Below are positions 6,690 through 14,803 of a stretch of DNA of 51,485 nucleotides, piece by piece (position 1 is the stretch's first letter; every line of letters begins with the position of its first letter). Made by a program: the position numbers and the translations under genes. The notes below the pieces were generated by a model. It was given only the letters and a program-made list of their open reading frames with translations. It made no database searches and was not told the DNA's origin. The stretch comes from Candidatus Woesearchaeota archaeon. GTDB lineage: Archaea; Nanobdellota; Nanobdellia; Woesearchaeales; DSVV01. The DNA is taken from contig JAGVYW010000042.1 of the NCBI GenBank assembly GCA_018303075.1, positions 1 through 51,485 on the forward strand, read 5' to 3'.

Positions 6690-6998
6690 ATGAATAACAG
6701 AGAAAATTATGTTCGAAAAGAAAGAGCATCTTTTGTTGGTGAAGGAAAGTCTAGCAAAAACTCTTCCCAAAGAAGAAGCCATCTTCCAGTATTTGCTGTA
6801 GGAAATGATATAGAAGTAACAATTAAAGAAATAGGAAAGCAAGGAGATGGTATAGGATATACTGATGGATGTACAATAATCGTACCAAATGCTAATATCA
6901 ATGAAACTGTTAAAGTTAAGATTGAGAAAGCAATTAACACTAATACTTTTAAAGCAAAAAGATTAGGTGAGATTAATAAAACAAAGGTATTTAGGTGA
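6690..6998 (+). CDS. TRAM-domain RNA-binding protein
   Basis: A 102-aa basic protein. Residues about 35-98 form a TRAM domain, a small beta-barrel that binds RNA (IEVTIKEIGKQGDGIGYTDG, IIVPNANINETVKVKIEKA, TFKAKRL). The first 35 residues are Arg/Lys/Ser-rich and probably disordered (RKERASFVGEGKSSKNSSQ). Single-TRAM proteins are abundant in archaea and have been described as cold-shock-like RNA chaperones. The start has the ribosome site AAGGTG six bases before ATG. The stop overlaps the ribosome site of the next gene (TTTAGGTGAAGAAATATG), so the two are cotranscribed and probably coupled. Confidence 0.88.
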   Translation: MNNRENYVRKERASFVGEGKSSKNSSQRRSHLPVFAVGNDIEVTIKEIGKQGDGIGYTDGCTIIVPNANINETVKVKIEKAINTNTFKAKRLGEINKTKVFR

Positions 6999-7004
6999 AG
7001 AAAT

Positions 7005-7229
7005 ATGTATTATTATATCAAATATAAAAAACCAACAAGTTCAAAAACATTGTTGTTTAGAAGAAATGCAAGAATAGTTGTTTTCTCTAAAGATAATGCA
7101 GCTAAAACTGCTAAAAAAGAATTGGAAGAAAATGGAATGTTTAGTGTGAAAGTGCTACACTGCAACCATTCACCTGCAACAAGAGACTGCCAGCTTTTTG
7201 GAAGAAAATTTGAAAAAGTAGGATGGTAG
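7005..7229 (+). CDS. Conserved-looking small basic protein, 74 aa (unknown)
   Basis: A 74-aa protein, strongly basic (YYYIKYKKPTSSKTLLFRRN), ending in a short Cys/His segment (VLHCNHSPATRDCQLFGRKF). The helix DNAAKTAKKELEENGMF in the middle is regular and amphipathic. With its ribosome site inside the TRAM gene's end, it is the second gene of that operon, which hints at an RNA-related role. The two Cys and two His (HCNH, DC) could bind a metal but do not form a standard finger. I recognise no family. Confidence 0.7.
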   Translation: MYYYIKYKKPTSSKTLLFRRNARIVVFSKDNAAKTAKKELEENGMFSVKVLHCNHSPATRDCQLFGRKFEKVGW

Positions 7230-7344
7230 AATCAACTAATTGCTTATTTTTTTATTAAACTTATATTTTATTTATTGATTATATACTTTTTCTAAACATT
7301 TATATATTCAACAGCTAACCTTAATTTTAAAAAAAAGAGGCACT

Positions 7345-9084
7345 ATGGAATTTGATTTAGTAACATTAGGTATATTATTTGTGTTTGCGCTATTTGGAGG
7401 AATAATCTCTGCTAAAACAAAGCAGCCTTTAGTCATAGGATTACTGGTTGTTGGAGCTTTGATTGGACCTAGTCTGCTTAATCTTGTAAATAGTCCTGAA
7501 CTAACTGATTTTATGATTGAAATGGGAGCGATTCTGCTGCTGTTTATAACAGGATTAGAATTTGAAGTAAGCAAATTATTTAAGATTGGAATTAAAGCTA
7601 TTATCACTACATTGCTGAAAGTAGGCATTGTCTTTTTTCTTGGATTTTTAGTAACTGTAATGCTTGGCTATAGCACAGGTGTTGGTATATTTATTGGTGT
7701 AATCATCTCTTTTTCAAGCACTGTTGTAATCTTGAAAGTGCTGCAAGAAAAGCAGATGATTGAGAGAAATGAAATTCCATTTTTAGTTGCAGTGCTTATT
7801 ATTGAGGATATTATTGCTGTAGCATTCTTAACATTTTTCTATGCATTGCAAAATAACTCATCTGGAATTAATGTTGCGAGTGTTGTAAATAATATTGTTG
7901 TTTCGATTATTATCTTAATCATTGTATATGCTGTTTGTCTGCGTATTATAAAGCCAATCATAGCTTGGGTGTTAAAGAATACTGCTGAAGATACTATTAT
8001 TTTCATTGATCTTGGAATAATGGTTGGATTTAGTTATTTAGCGTATTATCTAAACCTTTCAACAGCGCTTGGAGCATTTCTTGCAGGAAGTTTAGTTGCA
8101 TCATTGCCAAATGCAAAGCTTTTTGAAAAGACAATCACGCCATTTACTTTGATGTTCTCTTCTTTGTTCTTCATCAGTATAGGAACATTAATTGATTTTC
8201 GAGCGATTATTGAAAATTGGTTGTTAGTTATTGTTTTACTTGTTGTAACTGTCATCTCAAGATTCATAGGTATTGGATTAATAACAAATATTTTTGCAAA
8301 CTTTCAGAAAGAACAGATATTCTTCTCCAGCATTGCGATGTTTTCAGTTGGAGAATTTGCACTGCTTGTTGCAAGAGAAAGCAGAGGATTTAATCTAGGT
8401 GTTGATTTGGTGAGCATATCATCTGTCGTTATATTTGTCTCTGCATTGTTAATGTCACTTGCTATCAGAAAATATACACAAAGCTATGAATTTGTAAAGG
8501 CTGCAACACCATGGAGATTAAGGAAAATAAATATGAAGATGGAAAGCATCTCTAATTTTATCCATCTTGCATTTCAAGAGATTGATACTGAAAATGCACA
8601 TACAATACGATTGAAGAAATCAACAATTACAGCATTGCTCTCAATAATTAATGTTATCTTTGTGCATTATTTCTGGACGAAAATAGCTTATACATTACAC
8701 GGAACTGAATATTATGCTGCTTTTGGAATGTTTTTATTAATAGAGATAATATTAATCTATTTATTGTATGTCCACACAAGAATTGCTATAAGGACACTGC
8801 TTATTGTTTTTGTTAACATGAATCTGAGGGGCACATTGAAGAAAAGCAAACATTTGCTTTGGCATTTGTTTTTGTTTTTTGTGTTTTCAATCTCTGCTTT
8901 GTATTCGCCATTGCTGCTCTTTTTATTTGATCTACAACTCAAGTTATTAATAATCCCTGGTTTATTTATCCTATTAAGTATTTTTCTTCTAATTAAGATC
9001 ATTAAAGAGATTCATTCTGGATTTACTTATACGGGTGTTACAAATTATGCTCATTTTCAAAGGCTGAAAAGCAGAAATTTCTGA
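7345..9084 (+). CDS. CPA2-family cation/proton antiporter with extra C-terminal membrane domain
   Basis: A 579-aa integral membrane protein. Residues 1-390 are a Na+/H+ or K+/H+ exchanger domain of the CPA2 (KefB/NapA-like) type, with about 12 helices. Typical pieces are KQPLVIGLLVVGALIGPSLL, LLLFITGLEFEV, FSSTVVILKVL and the ion-site helix AVLIIEDIIAVAF, where an acidic pair (ED) stands at the transport position. After a polar stretch (about 395-430) come roughly four more helices in place of the usual TrkA-N/RCK regulatory domain. TATA-like tttatatatt (7299-7308) and the ribosome site AGAGG precede the ATG. It would move cations against protons for pH or salt balance. A second, shorter CPA2 gene lies at 49941. 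Confidence 0.88.
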   Translation: MEFDLVTLGILFVFALFGGIISAKTKQPLVIGLLVVGALIGPSLLNLVNSPELTDFMIEMGAILLLFITGLEFEVSKLFKIGIKAIITTLLKVGIVFFLGFLVTVMLGYSTGVGIFIGVIISFSSTVVILKVLQEKQMIERNEIPFLVAVLIIEDIIAVAFLTFFYALQNNSSGINVASVVNNIVVSIIILIIVYAVCLRIIKPIIAWVLKNTAEDTIIFIDLGIMVGFSYLAYYLNLSTALGAFLAGSLVASLPNAKLFEKTITPFTLMFSSLFFISIGTLIDFRAIIENWLLVIVLLVVTVISRFIGIGLITNIFANFQKEQIFFSSIAMFSVGEFALLVARESRGFNLGVDLVSISSVVIFVSALLMSLAIRKYTQSYEFVKAATPWRLRKINMKMESISNFIHLAFQEIDTENAHTIRLKKSTITALLSIINVIFVHYFWTKIAYTLHGTEYYAAFGMFLLIEIILIYLLYVHTRIAIRTLLIVFVNMNLRGTLKKSKHLLWHLFLFFVFSISALYSPLLLFLFDLQLKLLIIPGLFILLSIFLLIKIIKEIHSGFTYTGVTNYAHFQRLKSRNF

Positions 9085-9103
9085 TCAGATAGCTTAAAGA
9101 AGA

Positions 9104-9715
9104 TCAAATTATTTTATTTTTATCTATCTGCTTCTCTACTCTTAACTTTTGTATATAATGGTAAATAGCAGAACATAATCGTAAAAGCCATTCTATCATA
9201 ACTGCAAATAACAGATATTTTATAGTCGATGGAAGCTCTTTGCTGAATAAAACTGCTGTTGATTTTATTGTTATAAATGTGATTGATGTTGGATTTAATA
9301 ATAATATTGAAATCAATGTTAATGGCAATAATTTTGCAAGATCCTCTGAGAATTTCTCACTGATGTAACTTGCAACCCTAATCACTGAAACAAGAACTAT
9401 ACTGAAAAAGAAAATATCTGCTATCTTATAATCTTTAGACAATATTGCCAAAGAAAATGCAAAGATTAAGAACCAAATAAAAGTAAACAATGGAAATAAG
9501 ATTAAATATTTGAGAGTATAAGAAAGCTTATATAATCTAATCTTTGATTTTGAAAAATAATCTGCAATCTCCAAGTGAAATAAATCTCTTTTTGATAAAG
9601 AGATGTACATAATCCATGTTATTAATGCTATGCTGAAAAATGTAAGAGTTGTATAAAGCAATGTTAAGTATTGCTTATCTACAAAAAAGGTCTTTAATGA
9701 AATTATGTCAATCAT
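9104..9715 (-). CDS. Polytopic membrane protein, 203 aa (unknown)
   Basis: About five to six transmembrane helices (YLTLLYTTLTFFSIALITWIM, YLILFPLFTFIWFLIFAFSL, IADIFFFSIVLVSVIRVAS, LLPLTLISILLLNPTS, IKYLLFAVMIEWLLRLCSAI) and a basic C-terminal tail. No catalytic motif is evident. It is convergent with the antiporter and divergent from the m5U methyltransferase. The ATG is 27 bases from a TATA box that also serves the opposite strand, so it is probably transcribed leaderless. Family not recognised. Confidence 0.72.
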   Translation of the reverse strand: MIDIISLKTFFVDKQYLTLLYTTLTFFSIALITWIMYISLSKRDLFHLEIADYFSKSKIRLYKLSYTLKYLILFPLFTFIWFLIFAFSLAILSKDYKIADIFFFSIVLVSVIRVASYISEKFSEDLAKLLPLTLISILLLNPTSITFITIKSTAVLFSKELPSTIKYLLFAVMIEWLLRLCSAIYHYIQKLRVEKQIDKNKII

Positions 9716-9736
9716 AAGCAGATTAGAAACACAATA

Positions 9737-9747
9737 CTTTATATAAG
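9737..9747. promoter_or_regulatory. Shared bidirectional TATA box
   Basis: CTTTATATAAG is nearly a perfect palindrome. Its centre (9742) lies 27 bases from the minus-strand ATG at 9715 and 26 bases from the plus-strand ATG at 9768, the spacing of archaeal leaderless promoters on both sides. No second TATA box is present in the 52-base gap, so both genes appear to depend on this one site. Confidence 0.6.
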
Positions 9748-9767
9748 TTTACTTATTCTAAGTGGTT

Positions 9768-11108
9768 ATGACAGTGAATAAGAAGAATCATGATGAAAAA
9801 TCAAAAGAAACAGCTGAAACAGTTACAGAAGGAGATTTAGTTAGAGTAGAGATACTAGGATTAGCGGCAACAGGAAAAGGAGTTGCTGCTATGAAAAAAG
9901 GAGAGTTTACTGCGCCAGTTTTTGTTGAATATAGCTGTCCAGGCGATGTTATTAATGCAAGAATAATCAAAAAAGAAAAAAAATATTATGAAGCTGAGAT
10001 TGCGAACTTCGTTCAGCAATCTCAGCAAAGAGTAATTGCGAAATGCAAGCATTATCAAATATGTGGTGCTTGCAACTTATTGCATATCAATTATGCTGCG
10101 CAGATTAGTGAAAAAGTAAAAATCCTGCGATTTCTGCTTGAGAAAAAAGAGATTGGTTTCTCTACAATCAAAACAATAATTGATGATAAACAATATAATT
10201 ATAAGGATAAAGCCAGATTTTATCTTAGAATAGATAATGGAAAATCATTATGCGGATTTATGAAACGAAAAAGCAATGAGATAGTTAAAGTTGAAGAGTG
10301 TCTTATTGTGAATAAAAAAATCCTTGCATTAATTCAGCTATTAAATATAACTGCTTTTGACAAACAAATCAATGATGCTGTTGAGATAAGCGCAGCAGAA
10401 GATATGATTGAACATAAACTTGTACTGCATTTTTCTTTGGAAAGCGGAAGTTATCTGCTTACCAATGCTTTTGAGCATTTTTTTGATGAGAATAAAGAAT
10501 TAATTAAAGGAGTGAATATTCAGGTTAAGAAAAAAACAAAGAGAATTGGTGATTATAGCTGTAAGTACAAATATAATAATATCACTTATTCTTTTCTTCC
10601 TGAAACATTCAGCCAAGGAAATTTTCAGACAAATCAGAAACTTGTTTCAGTTGTTTCTGAGCTATGTGGAAAAGGCAAAGAATTACTTGAGTTATATGCT
10701 GGATTTGGAAATTTCACACTGCAGCTTGCTAAGCATTTTGAGAGAATCACTGCAGTTGAAGGAGAATATAAAAGCGTGCATTTTGGATTGGAGAATATTG
10801 AATTAAACAAAATTAAAAATGTGAAATTTGTGAATAAAGATGTTGAGACTTTCTTAGAGAGTAAGTTTGGACAATCTAACTGCATATTACTAGATCCACC
10901 AAGAGACGGATGCAGCAGCTTTGTGCTGGATAAGATAAGCAAGCATACAGAACGGATTGTTTATGTGTCATGCAATCCTACTGCATTAGCAAGGGATTTG
11001 CTGCATCTTAATAAAAACAATTTTTTTGTGAGCGAGATTTATCTGGTTGATATGTTTGCACAGACCAATCATTTTGAGATTGTTGTGAAGATGGAGAAGA
11101 AGAAATAG
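9768..11108 (+). CDS. RNA m5U methyltransferase (RlmD/TrmA family) with TRAM and Fe-S cluster
   Basis: A 446-aa SAM-dependent RNA uracil-C5 methyltransferase. Order of parts: TRAM domain (about 18-80), iron-sulfur ligands CKHYQICGAC (92-101) with a fourth Cys in VEECLIV, a central RNA domain, and the Rossmann fold with ELYAGFGNFTLQL, LLDPPRDG (near 375) and the catalytic VSCNPTALARDL (near 400), whose Cys attacks C6 of uracil. Archaeal relatives modify tRNA U54 or 23S rRNA; sequence alone does not tell which. The track start is GTG at 9762. ATG 9768 is 26 bases after the shared TATA box and is preferred. A 34-base hairpin of the loop-conserved family lies inside the gene at the TRAM/Fe-S boundary without changing its length. 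Confidence 0.92.
   Translation: MTVNKKNHDEKSKETAETVTEGDLVRVEILGLAATGKGVAAMKKGEFTAPVFVEYSCPGDVINARIIKKEKKYYEAEIANFVQQSQQRVIAKCKHYQICGACNLLHINYAAQISEKVKILRFLLEKKEIGFSTIKTIIDDKQYNYKDKARFYLRIDNGKSLCGFMKRKSNEIVKVEECLIVNKKILALIQLLNITAFDKQINDAVEISAAEDMIEHKLVLHFSLESGSYLLTNAFEHFFDENKELIKGVNIQVKKKTKRIGDYSCKYKYNNITYSFLPETFSQGNFQTNQKLVSVVSELCGKGKELLELYAGFGNFTLQLAKHFERITAVEGEYKSVHFGLENIELNKIKNVKFVNKDVETFLESKFGQSNCILLDPPRDGCSSFVLDKISKHTERIVYVSCNPTALARDLLHLNKNNFFVSEIYLVDMFAQTNHFEIVVKMEKKK
9993..10026. repeat. Loop-conserved hairpin, copy C, inside a coding sequence
   Basis: Stem GCTGAGATTG/CAATCTCAGC (10 bp, perfect) with loop cgaacttcgttcag, which shares acttcgttca with copy B. It encodes AEIANFVQQSQ at the end of the TRAM domain. 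Compared with the usual family sequence there (of the type ARVVEILEPSPHRV), the residue count is unchanged, so this is replacement or convergence rather than a plain insertion. Confidence 0.8.
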
Positions 11109-11131
11109 AATATTGGCCAACAATCATATTT

Positions 11132-12448
11132 CTATTCAGGCATCACTTTATTTTTAGATAATTTAAATATAAATCTCTTTTGAACTTTCATTTTTTCAAA
11201 ATAACCTAGTTTTGTCAAATAAAGCAAATCATTTCTTGCAGTATCATAAGCAACACCATAAGTATTTATGATTTCATTAAGAACAAATGATTTATCTGGA
11301 TATTTTATAAATTCTTTCAAAATTTCAGCTTGTCTTAAATTAATATCTTTAATAGTTCTAATTAATCTAAGAGCATCAGATTGTTCTTTTTGTTTTCTTG
11401 TTATGTAATTCTCCATGTCGTGAAGTGCTTCTTCAATAGCAATCAGAATATAATCAATAAAATAAGTCAAATCATTTTCATCTGTTTCTGTGTATAGATA
11501 GGCTAAACCATATTTAGTTTTTGAACGTAGTATTATTCTAGAGATTGCCATATATTCAAACAACCAATATCCTTTTGAGAGTACATACCAATAAAAAATT
11601 GTTCTCGCAGTTCTTCCATTTCCATCTTCGAATGGATGGATGTAGCCAATCATGAAATGAAGCATAATGCCTTTAATTATTGGATGAATGAATTCCTCAG
11701 TCTCTGAATTAGCAAAAGCACATAATTCTTTAATTAATTCAGAAACCTCCTTGTAATCGGGAGGTTGATGATATATTCTTTCTGCTAATAATGGATCTCC
11801 AACTACAACTTCATTATTATCTCTAAATCTGCCTTCATATTTTTTATCTTTTAATGTGTCTTCAGTTATTTCACGATGAAGTTCTAAAATCATGTCTGGT
11901 GTAATGATCTTTTCTTTCATTGACACTATCTTCTGAATGGTCTTATATCCATTTACAATCATGTGTTCAGAATAGTTTTGGGGTTTCTTCTTGAAACGAA
12001 GCAATTCTTTAGCAACTTTTCGAGTTGTTGCAGCACCTTCTAATTGACTTGATGCAATGGCTTCTTCCATTAAAGAACTAATTATATGCCTTTCTCTTCC
12101 ACCAATGTTTATAGAATCTAAACTTGAATCTAATCTTCCAGCAGCACCTTTATCTAATATATGCAACTTTTTTTGAAACTCATCTAATAAAACATATTGA
12201 AATCCCCACTTACCAAATTTCAACATTCGATATTGACTAGCTCTAAATAATTTCATCAACACCCAAACATATTCTGGTTTTGAATCTCTAGGAATTTTTT
12301 TATATATTAATTCATCCCAATGAACATAATCTTTATTGCATTTTGCAACAAACTTCATAACTTCCTCATCTTTTAGAAGTTTAAGTACTTCAGAGGATTC
12401 TTTCTTCATAATCTCGTTTACATTTTTTGGTTTTTGTGGGATACGCAT
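11132..12448 (-). CDS. Fic-domain AMPylase-type protein with autoinhibitory helix and C-terminal wHTH
   Basis: A 438-aa class II Fic protein. The N-terminal inhibitory motif SSQLEGA (near 132-139; consensus S/TxxxE) would place a Glu in the active site. The core motif HPFEDGNGRTAR (near 266-277) carries the catalytic His and the ATP-phosphate loop and is complete. Such enzymes attach AMP or other nucleoside phosphates to hydroxyl groups of target proteins. Residues about 365-435 form a winged helix (FVLNEIINTYGVAYDTARNDL), so it may also repress its own gene. The track start is a TTG; ATG 12448 gives the normal N-terminus. Upstream is a dense array of TTGGTA half-sites around the TATA box, which supports autoregulation. 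It stands alone between convergent and tandem housekeeping genes. Confidence 0.92.
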   Translation of the reverse strand: MRIPQKPKNVNEIMKKESSEVLKLLKDEEVMKFVAKCNKDYVHWDELIYKKIPRDSKPEYVWVLMKLFRASQYRMLKFGKWGFQYVLLDEFQKKLHILDKGAAGRLDSSLDSINIGGRERHIISSLMEEAIASSQLEGAATTRKVAKELLRFKKKPQNYSEHMIVNGYKTIQKIVSMKEKIITPDMILELHREITEDTLKDKKYEGRFRDNNEVVVGDPLLAERIYHQPPDYKEVSELIKELCAFANSETEEFIHPIIKGIMLHFMIGYIHPFEDGNGRTARTIFYWYVLSKGYWLFEYMAISRIILRSKTKYGLAYLYTETDENDLTYFIDYILIAIEEALHDMENYITRKQKEQSDALRLIRTIKDINLRQAEILKEFIKYPDKSFVLNEIINTYGVAYDTARNDLLYLTKLGYFEKMKVQKRFIFKLSKNKVMPE

Positions 12449-12454
12449 CGTAAT

Positions 12455-12535
12455 TACCAATTCGTTAGATGTTGGTAGATATTGGTAGGAAGAAGTAGTT
12501 TATAAAGCTTTCTACCAAATTGGTAGATATTGGTA
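12455..12535. promoter_or_regulatory. Operator array of six TTGGTA half-sites at the fic promoter
   Basis: TTGGTA or its complement occurs at 12455, 12472, 12482, 12513, 12520 and 12530. TTGGTAGATATTGGTA occurs twice exactly (12472-12487, 12520-12535), and CTACCAAATTGGTAG is an inverted pair. The repeated halves are 10 bases apart, one helical turn. The TATA box (ctttataaac on the minus strand, 12500-12509) lies between the two arrays. This arrangement suits cooperative repressor binding, probably by the Fic protein's own wHTH. Confidence 0.75.
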
Positions 12536-12565
12536 ATTAGATTTAAATCTGATTGTATTGCTTGT

Positions 12566-13312
12566 CTAATCATTCTCCACTCTTGGCGCTAGAATAAATG
12601 TGATCATTACTTTGTCTATTGCTTTATACTCAAGCTTAAGCGGATAATCCTTGTTGAATTGTATCTTTACATTTGGTGCTATCTTGCTGCCTTCAATCAT
12701 CTTTTTGAGATATTCAATAGAATATTTTGCCTTGATCCTGTCCTTTGTTTCTGTGATAATCTTGATCTCTTCAGACTCTTCAATCGCAATTGTTGCTTCT
12801 GTTAAATCTCCCTCTGCAGACACAATGAACTTGCCATTGTCAACTGCAAATGAAACAGATTCACCAACAATATCAACATCACCAATTGCATCGTTTAATA
12901 CATCAGATGGAACTGCGATAATTATAGGAAATTGCAAGTCTGGAATTCTTTGTTCTTTTTCTTCTAAGTCAATGATTGGCAGTGAAAAAGTTCTTTTTGT
13001 GTTTCCTGTCAATGTTATCTGGAGCTTGTTTTTTGCAGTAAGTTCCAGTGAAAGAACATCATTTGGTTTTACCCTTTTCATGATCTGCTTGAAATTGTTC
13101 AAATTAATTGCGATCTCAACATCTTTTTCCAGTTGATACTCGACAAATGCACTTGAGAGAAGCTTAAAGATAACCATTGCAACATTTGCAGGATCCATTG
13201 CAATCAATTCAATTGCATTTGATGTTATTTTAAATCTAGCTTCTGTAACTAATTCAGAAATAATAGAAATACTGTCTTTGATATACTTTGGTTCTGCTAA
13301 TGTTAATTTCAT
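12566..13312 (-). CDS. pcn: DNA polymerase sliding clamp PCNA
   Basis: A 248-aa archaeal PCNA, the ring that tethers polymerase, FEN1 and ligase to DNA. The N-terminal strand and helix (MKLTLAEPKYIKDSISIISE), the ARFKITSNAIELIAMDPANVAMV segment, the interdomain region and the acidic PIP-binding tail (YKAIDKVMITFILAPRVEND) all fit. Length is standard. It has the strongest ribosome site in the window (AAAGGAGGA, about 5 bases before ATG) and a TATA box cttttataaac at about 13360-13370. A large AT palindrome lies just upstream, between it and the RNase J gene in the same direction. Confidence 0.96.
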   Translation of the reverse strand: MKLTLAEPKYIKDSISIISELVTEARFKITSNAIELIAMDPANVAMVIFKLLSSAFVEYQLEKDVEIAINLNNFKQIMKRVKPNDVLSLELTAKNKLQITLTGNTKRTFSLPIIDLEEKEQRIPDLQFPIIIAVPSDVLNDAIGDVDIVGESVSFAVDNGKFIVSAEGDLTEATIAIEESEEIKIITETKDRIKAKYSIEYLKKMIEGSKIAPNVKIQFNKDYPLKLEYKAIDKVMITFILAPRVEND

Positions 13313-13380
13313 AAAAATCCTCCTTTGAATTGTTTCTTACTTAAAGAGTGAAAACTATTTTGTTTATAAAAGCTTCGATT

Positions 13381-13415
13381 AAAATTTTGTATTTTTTATA
13401 AAAATACAAAATTTT
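13381..13415. terminator. Perfect 16-bp AT palindrome between rnj and pcn
   Basis: Arms AAAATTTTGTATTTTT and the exact complement flank a 3-base centre (tat). Read on the minus strand it follows the RNase J gene by about 48 bases and ends in a T run, so it could be the rnj terminator. It also lies just upstream of the pcn TATA box. The core TTGTATTTTT/AAAAATACAA recurs at 16841-16863, and as part of the stem at 35257-35296. Confidence 0.55.
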
Positions 13416-13463
13416 ATGATAAGAAAGTAATGAAAAGGAAAAAATAATATTTCGTTCAATTAG

Positions 13464-14789
13464 TTATTTCAATTCTAACATCGAACCATCTCCCATCTGA
13501 TATAGATTAATACCTTGAATATAACCCATCTCCACAGCTAATGTTACCAAACCATCTGATAAAGATTTATTGCAATGGGAAGGAATGATGTTTTTTGGAT
13601 TAGTAAAGAGAATTAAATCTCGAATGTCTTCTTTTCCAGCATGGCCTGAGACGTGAATATCTTTAAAAATTCTGATATTCTTTTTTTGCAATAATGCTTC
13701 GAGCAATTCTCTGTTCTTCTTGTTCTCTGGTGTTGGAATCACTGTTGATGAGAATATAACAGCATCATTTGGCTGGAACTTGAATGCATAGGTGTCATTA
13801 GCAATCTTGCTTAATACTGACTTTGGCTCTCCTTGATGACCTGTGACAACCAGCAGATATTTTTCTTTATTACCTTCAACCAGCTTTAATGCTTTCTGCA
13901 CTTCATTAGGATATTTTGCCTGTTTAATATTCTTCGAGAATTCAACAAGTTTAATTAACTCTGCTGCTTCTACATATTTTGCCAATGAACGTCCTAAGAA
14001 AATTACTTTTCTGTTCATTTTTTTAGCAAGTTCTACTATTGTTTTTAATCGTGCAATATGAGAAGAAAATGTTGTTACAATAATTGCATTATTCTCTAAG
14101 TGAGAACCCTCTAAAATATCAGTAAGCATTTGTTTTGCAATTTGTTCTGATGGTGTTTTTTTTAGGTCTAAGCAACGAGTAGAATCACAGAATAATAATT
14201 TGATGTCTTTTAATGCCTGCAATTTCTTGACATCTGTTTTTTTACCTAACACAGGATATTGGTCAAATTTGAAATCATTTGTATACATCACTTGCCCTTC
14301 TGGTGTATGCAAGATTACGAAAACAGATTGCGGTGTTGAGTGAGTAACTGCAATGAATTCAATTGTAATGTTGTCATCAATCTTGTACTTTGTATTCGGC
14401 GATAGAGATTTTATTGTATTTGGCAGCTTGATTTTTTCATCTGTTAGAATTGCTTCAAGCACTGCTTTTGTAAATGGTGTACAGATGATTTCTGCATCAT
14501 AATTCTTTGCTAGAAAAGGTATTGCACCAATATGATCAAGATGAGCATGCGTTGGAATAATTGCTTTAACTTCATCTTTCCAATATTCTATTACCTTGTC
14601 ATTAGGGATGGCGCCTTGATAGATTAATTCCTGCAATGGAAATTTGTGGATATCGTCTTCATCAGCTAATTTGATGTAATTGCTTAAGTGAATGCCCATA
14701 TCTAAAATAACAGCAGTATCATTTACTTTTATTGCAGTCATGTTTCTTCCTATGTCTGAAAATCCTCCAACTGTGCAAATTTGAATCAT
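13464..14789 (-). CDS. rnj: Archaeal RNase J (beta-CASP metallo-beta-lactamase nuclease)
   Basis: A 441-aa 5'-to-3' exoribonuclease of the aRNase J family. The metallo-beta-lactamase core begins with GGFSDIGRNMTAI; the two-metal site HAHLDHIGA is near residues 79-87, with further ligands in VTHSTPQS and YTNDFKFD. The beta-CASP insert follows (FGRS-like FLGRSLAKYVEA, VTGHQGEPKSVL), and the last His motif is HVSGHAGKEDIRDL. No KH or extra domain is present, as is typical of archaea. It would degrade RNA from 5' monophosphate ends in mRNA turnover. The gene begins 14 bases after the stop of the zinc-finger/AbrB antitoxin and has only a weak ribosome site of its own, so it is probably on the toxin-antitoxin transcript. 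Confidence 0.93.
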   Translation of the reverse strand: MIQICTVGGFSDIGRNMTAIKVNDTAVILDMGIHLSNYIKLADEDDIHKFPLQELIYQGAIPNDKVIEYWKDEVKAIIPTHAHLDHIGAIPFLAKNYDAEIICTPFTKAVLEAILTDEKIKLPNTIKSLSPNTKYKIDDNITIEFIAVTHSTPQSVFVILHTPEGQVMYTNDFKFDQYPVLGKKTDVKKLQALKDIKLLFCDSTRCLDLKKTPSEQIAKQMLTDILEGSHLENNAIIVTTFSSHIARLKTIVELAKKMNRKVIFLGRSLAKYVEAAELIKLVEFSKNIKQAKYPNEVQKALKLVEGNKEKYLLVVTGHQGEPKSVLSKIANDTYAFKFQPNDAVIFSSTVIPTPENKKNRELLEALLQKKNIRIFKDIHVSGHAGKEDIRDLILFTNPKNIIPSHCNKSLSDGLVTLAVEMGYIQGINLYQMGDGSMLELK

Positions 14790-14803
14790 AATATCAATTC
14801 TCT

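Noticed and set aside
8181-8220. Apparent hairpin gattttc...gaaaatt in the antiporter gene
   Set aside because: The stem is short and the loop (gagcgattatt) does not match the loop-conserved family.
12651-13136. 161-aa plus-strand ORF over pcn
   Set aside because: It lies wholly inside PCNA on the opposite strand, has no ribosome site and a Ser/Ile-rich shadow composition.
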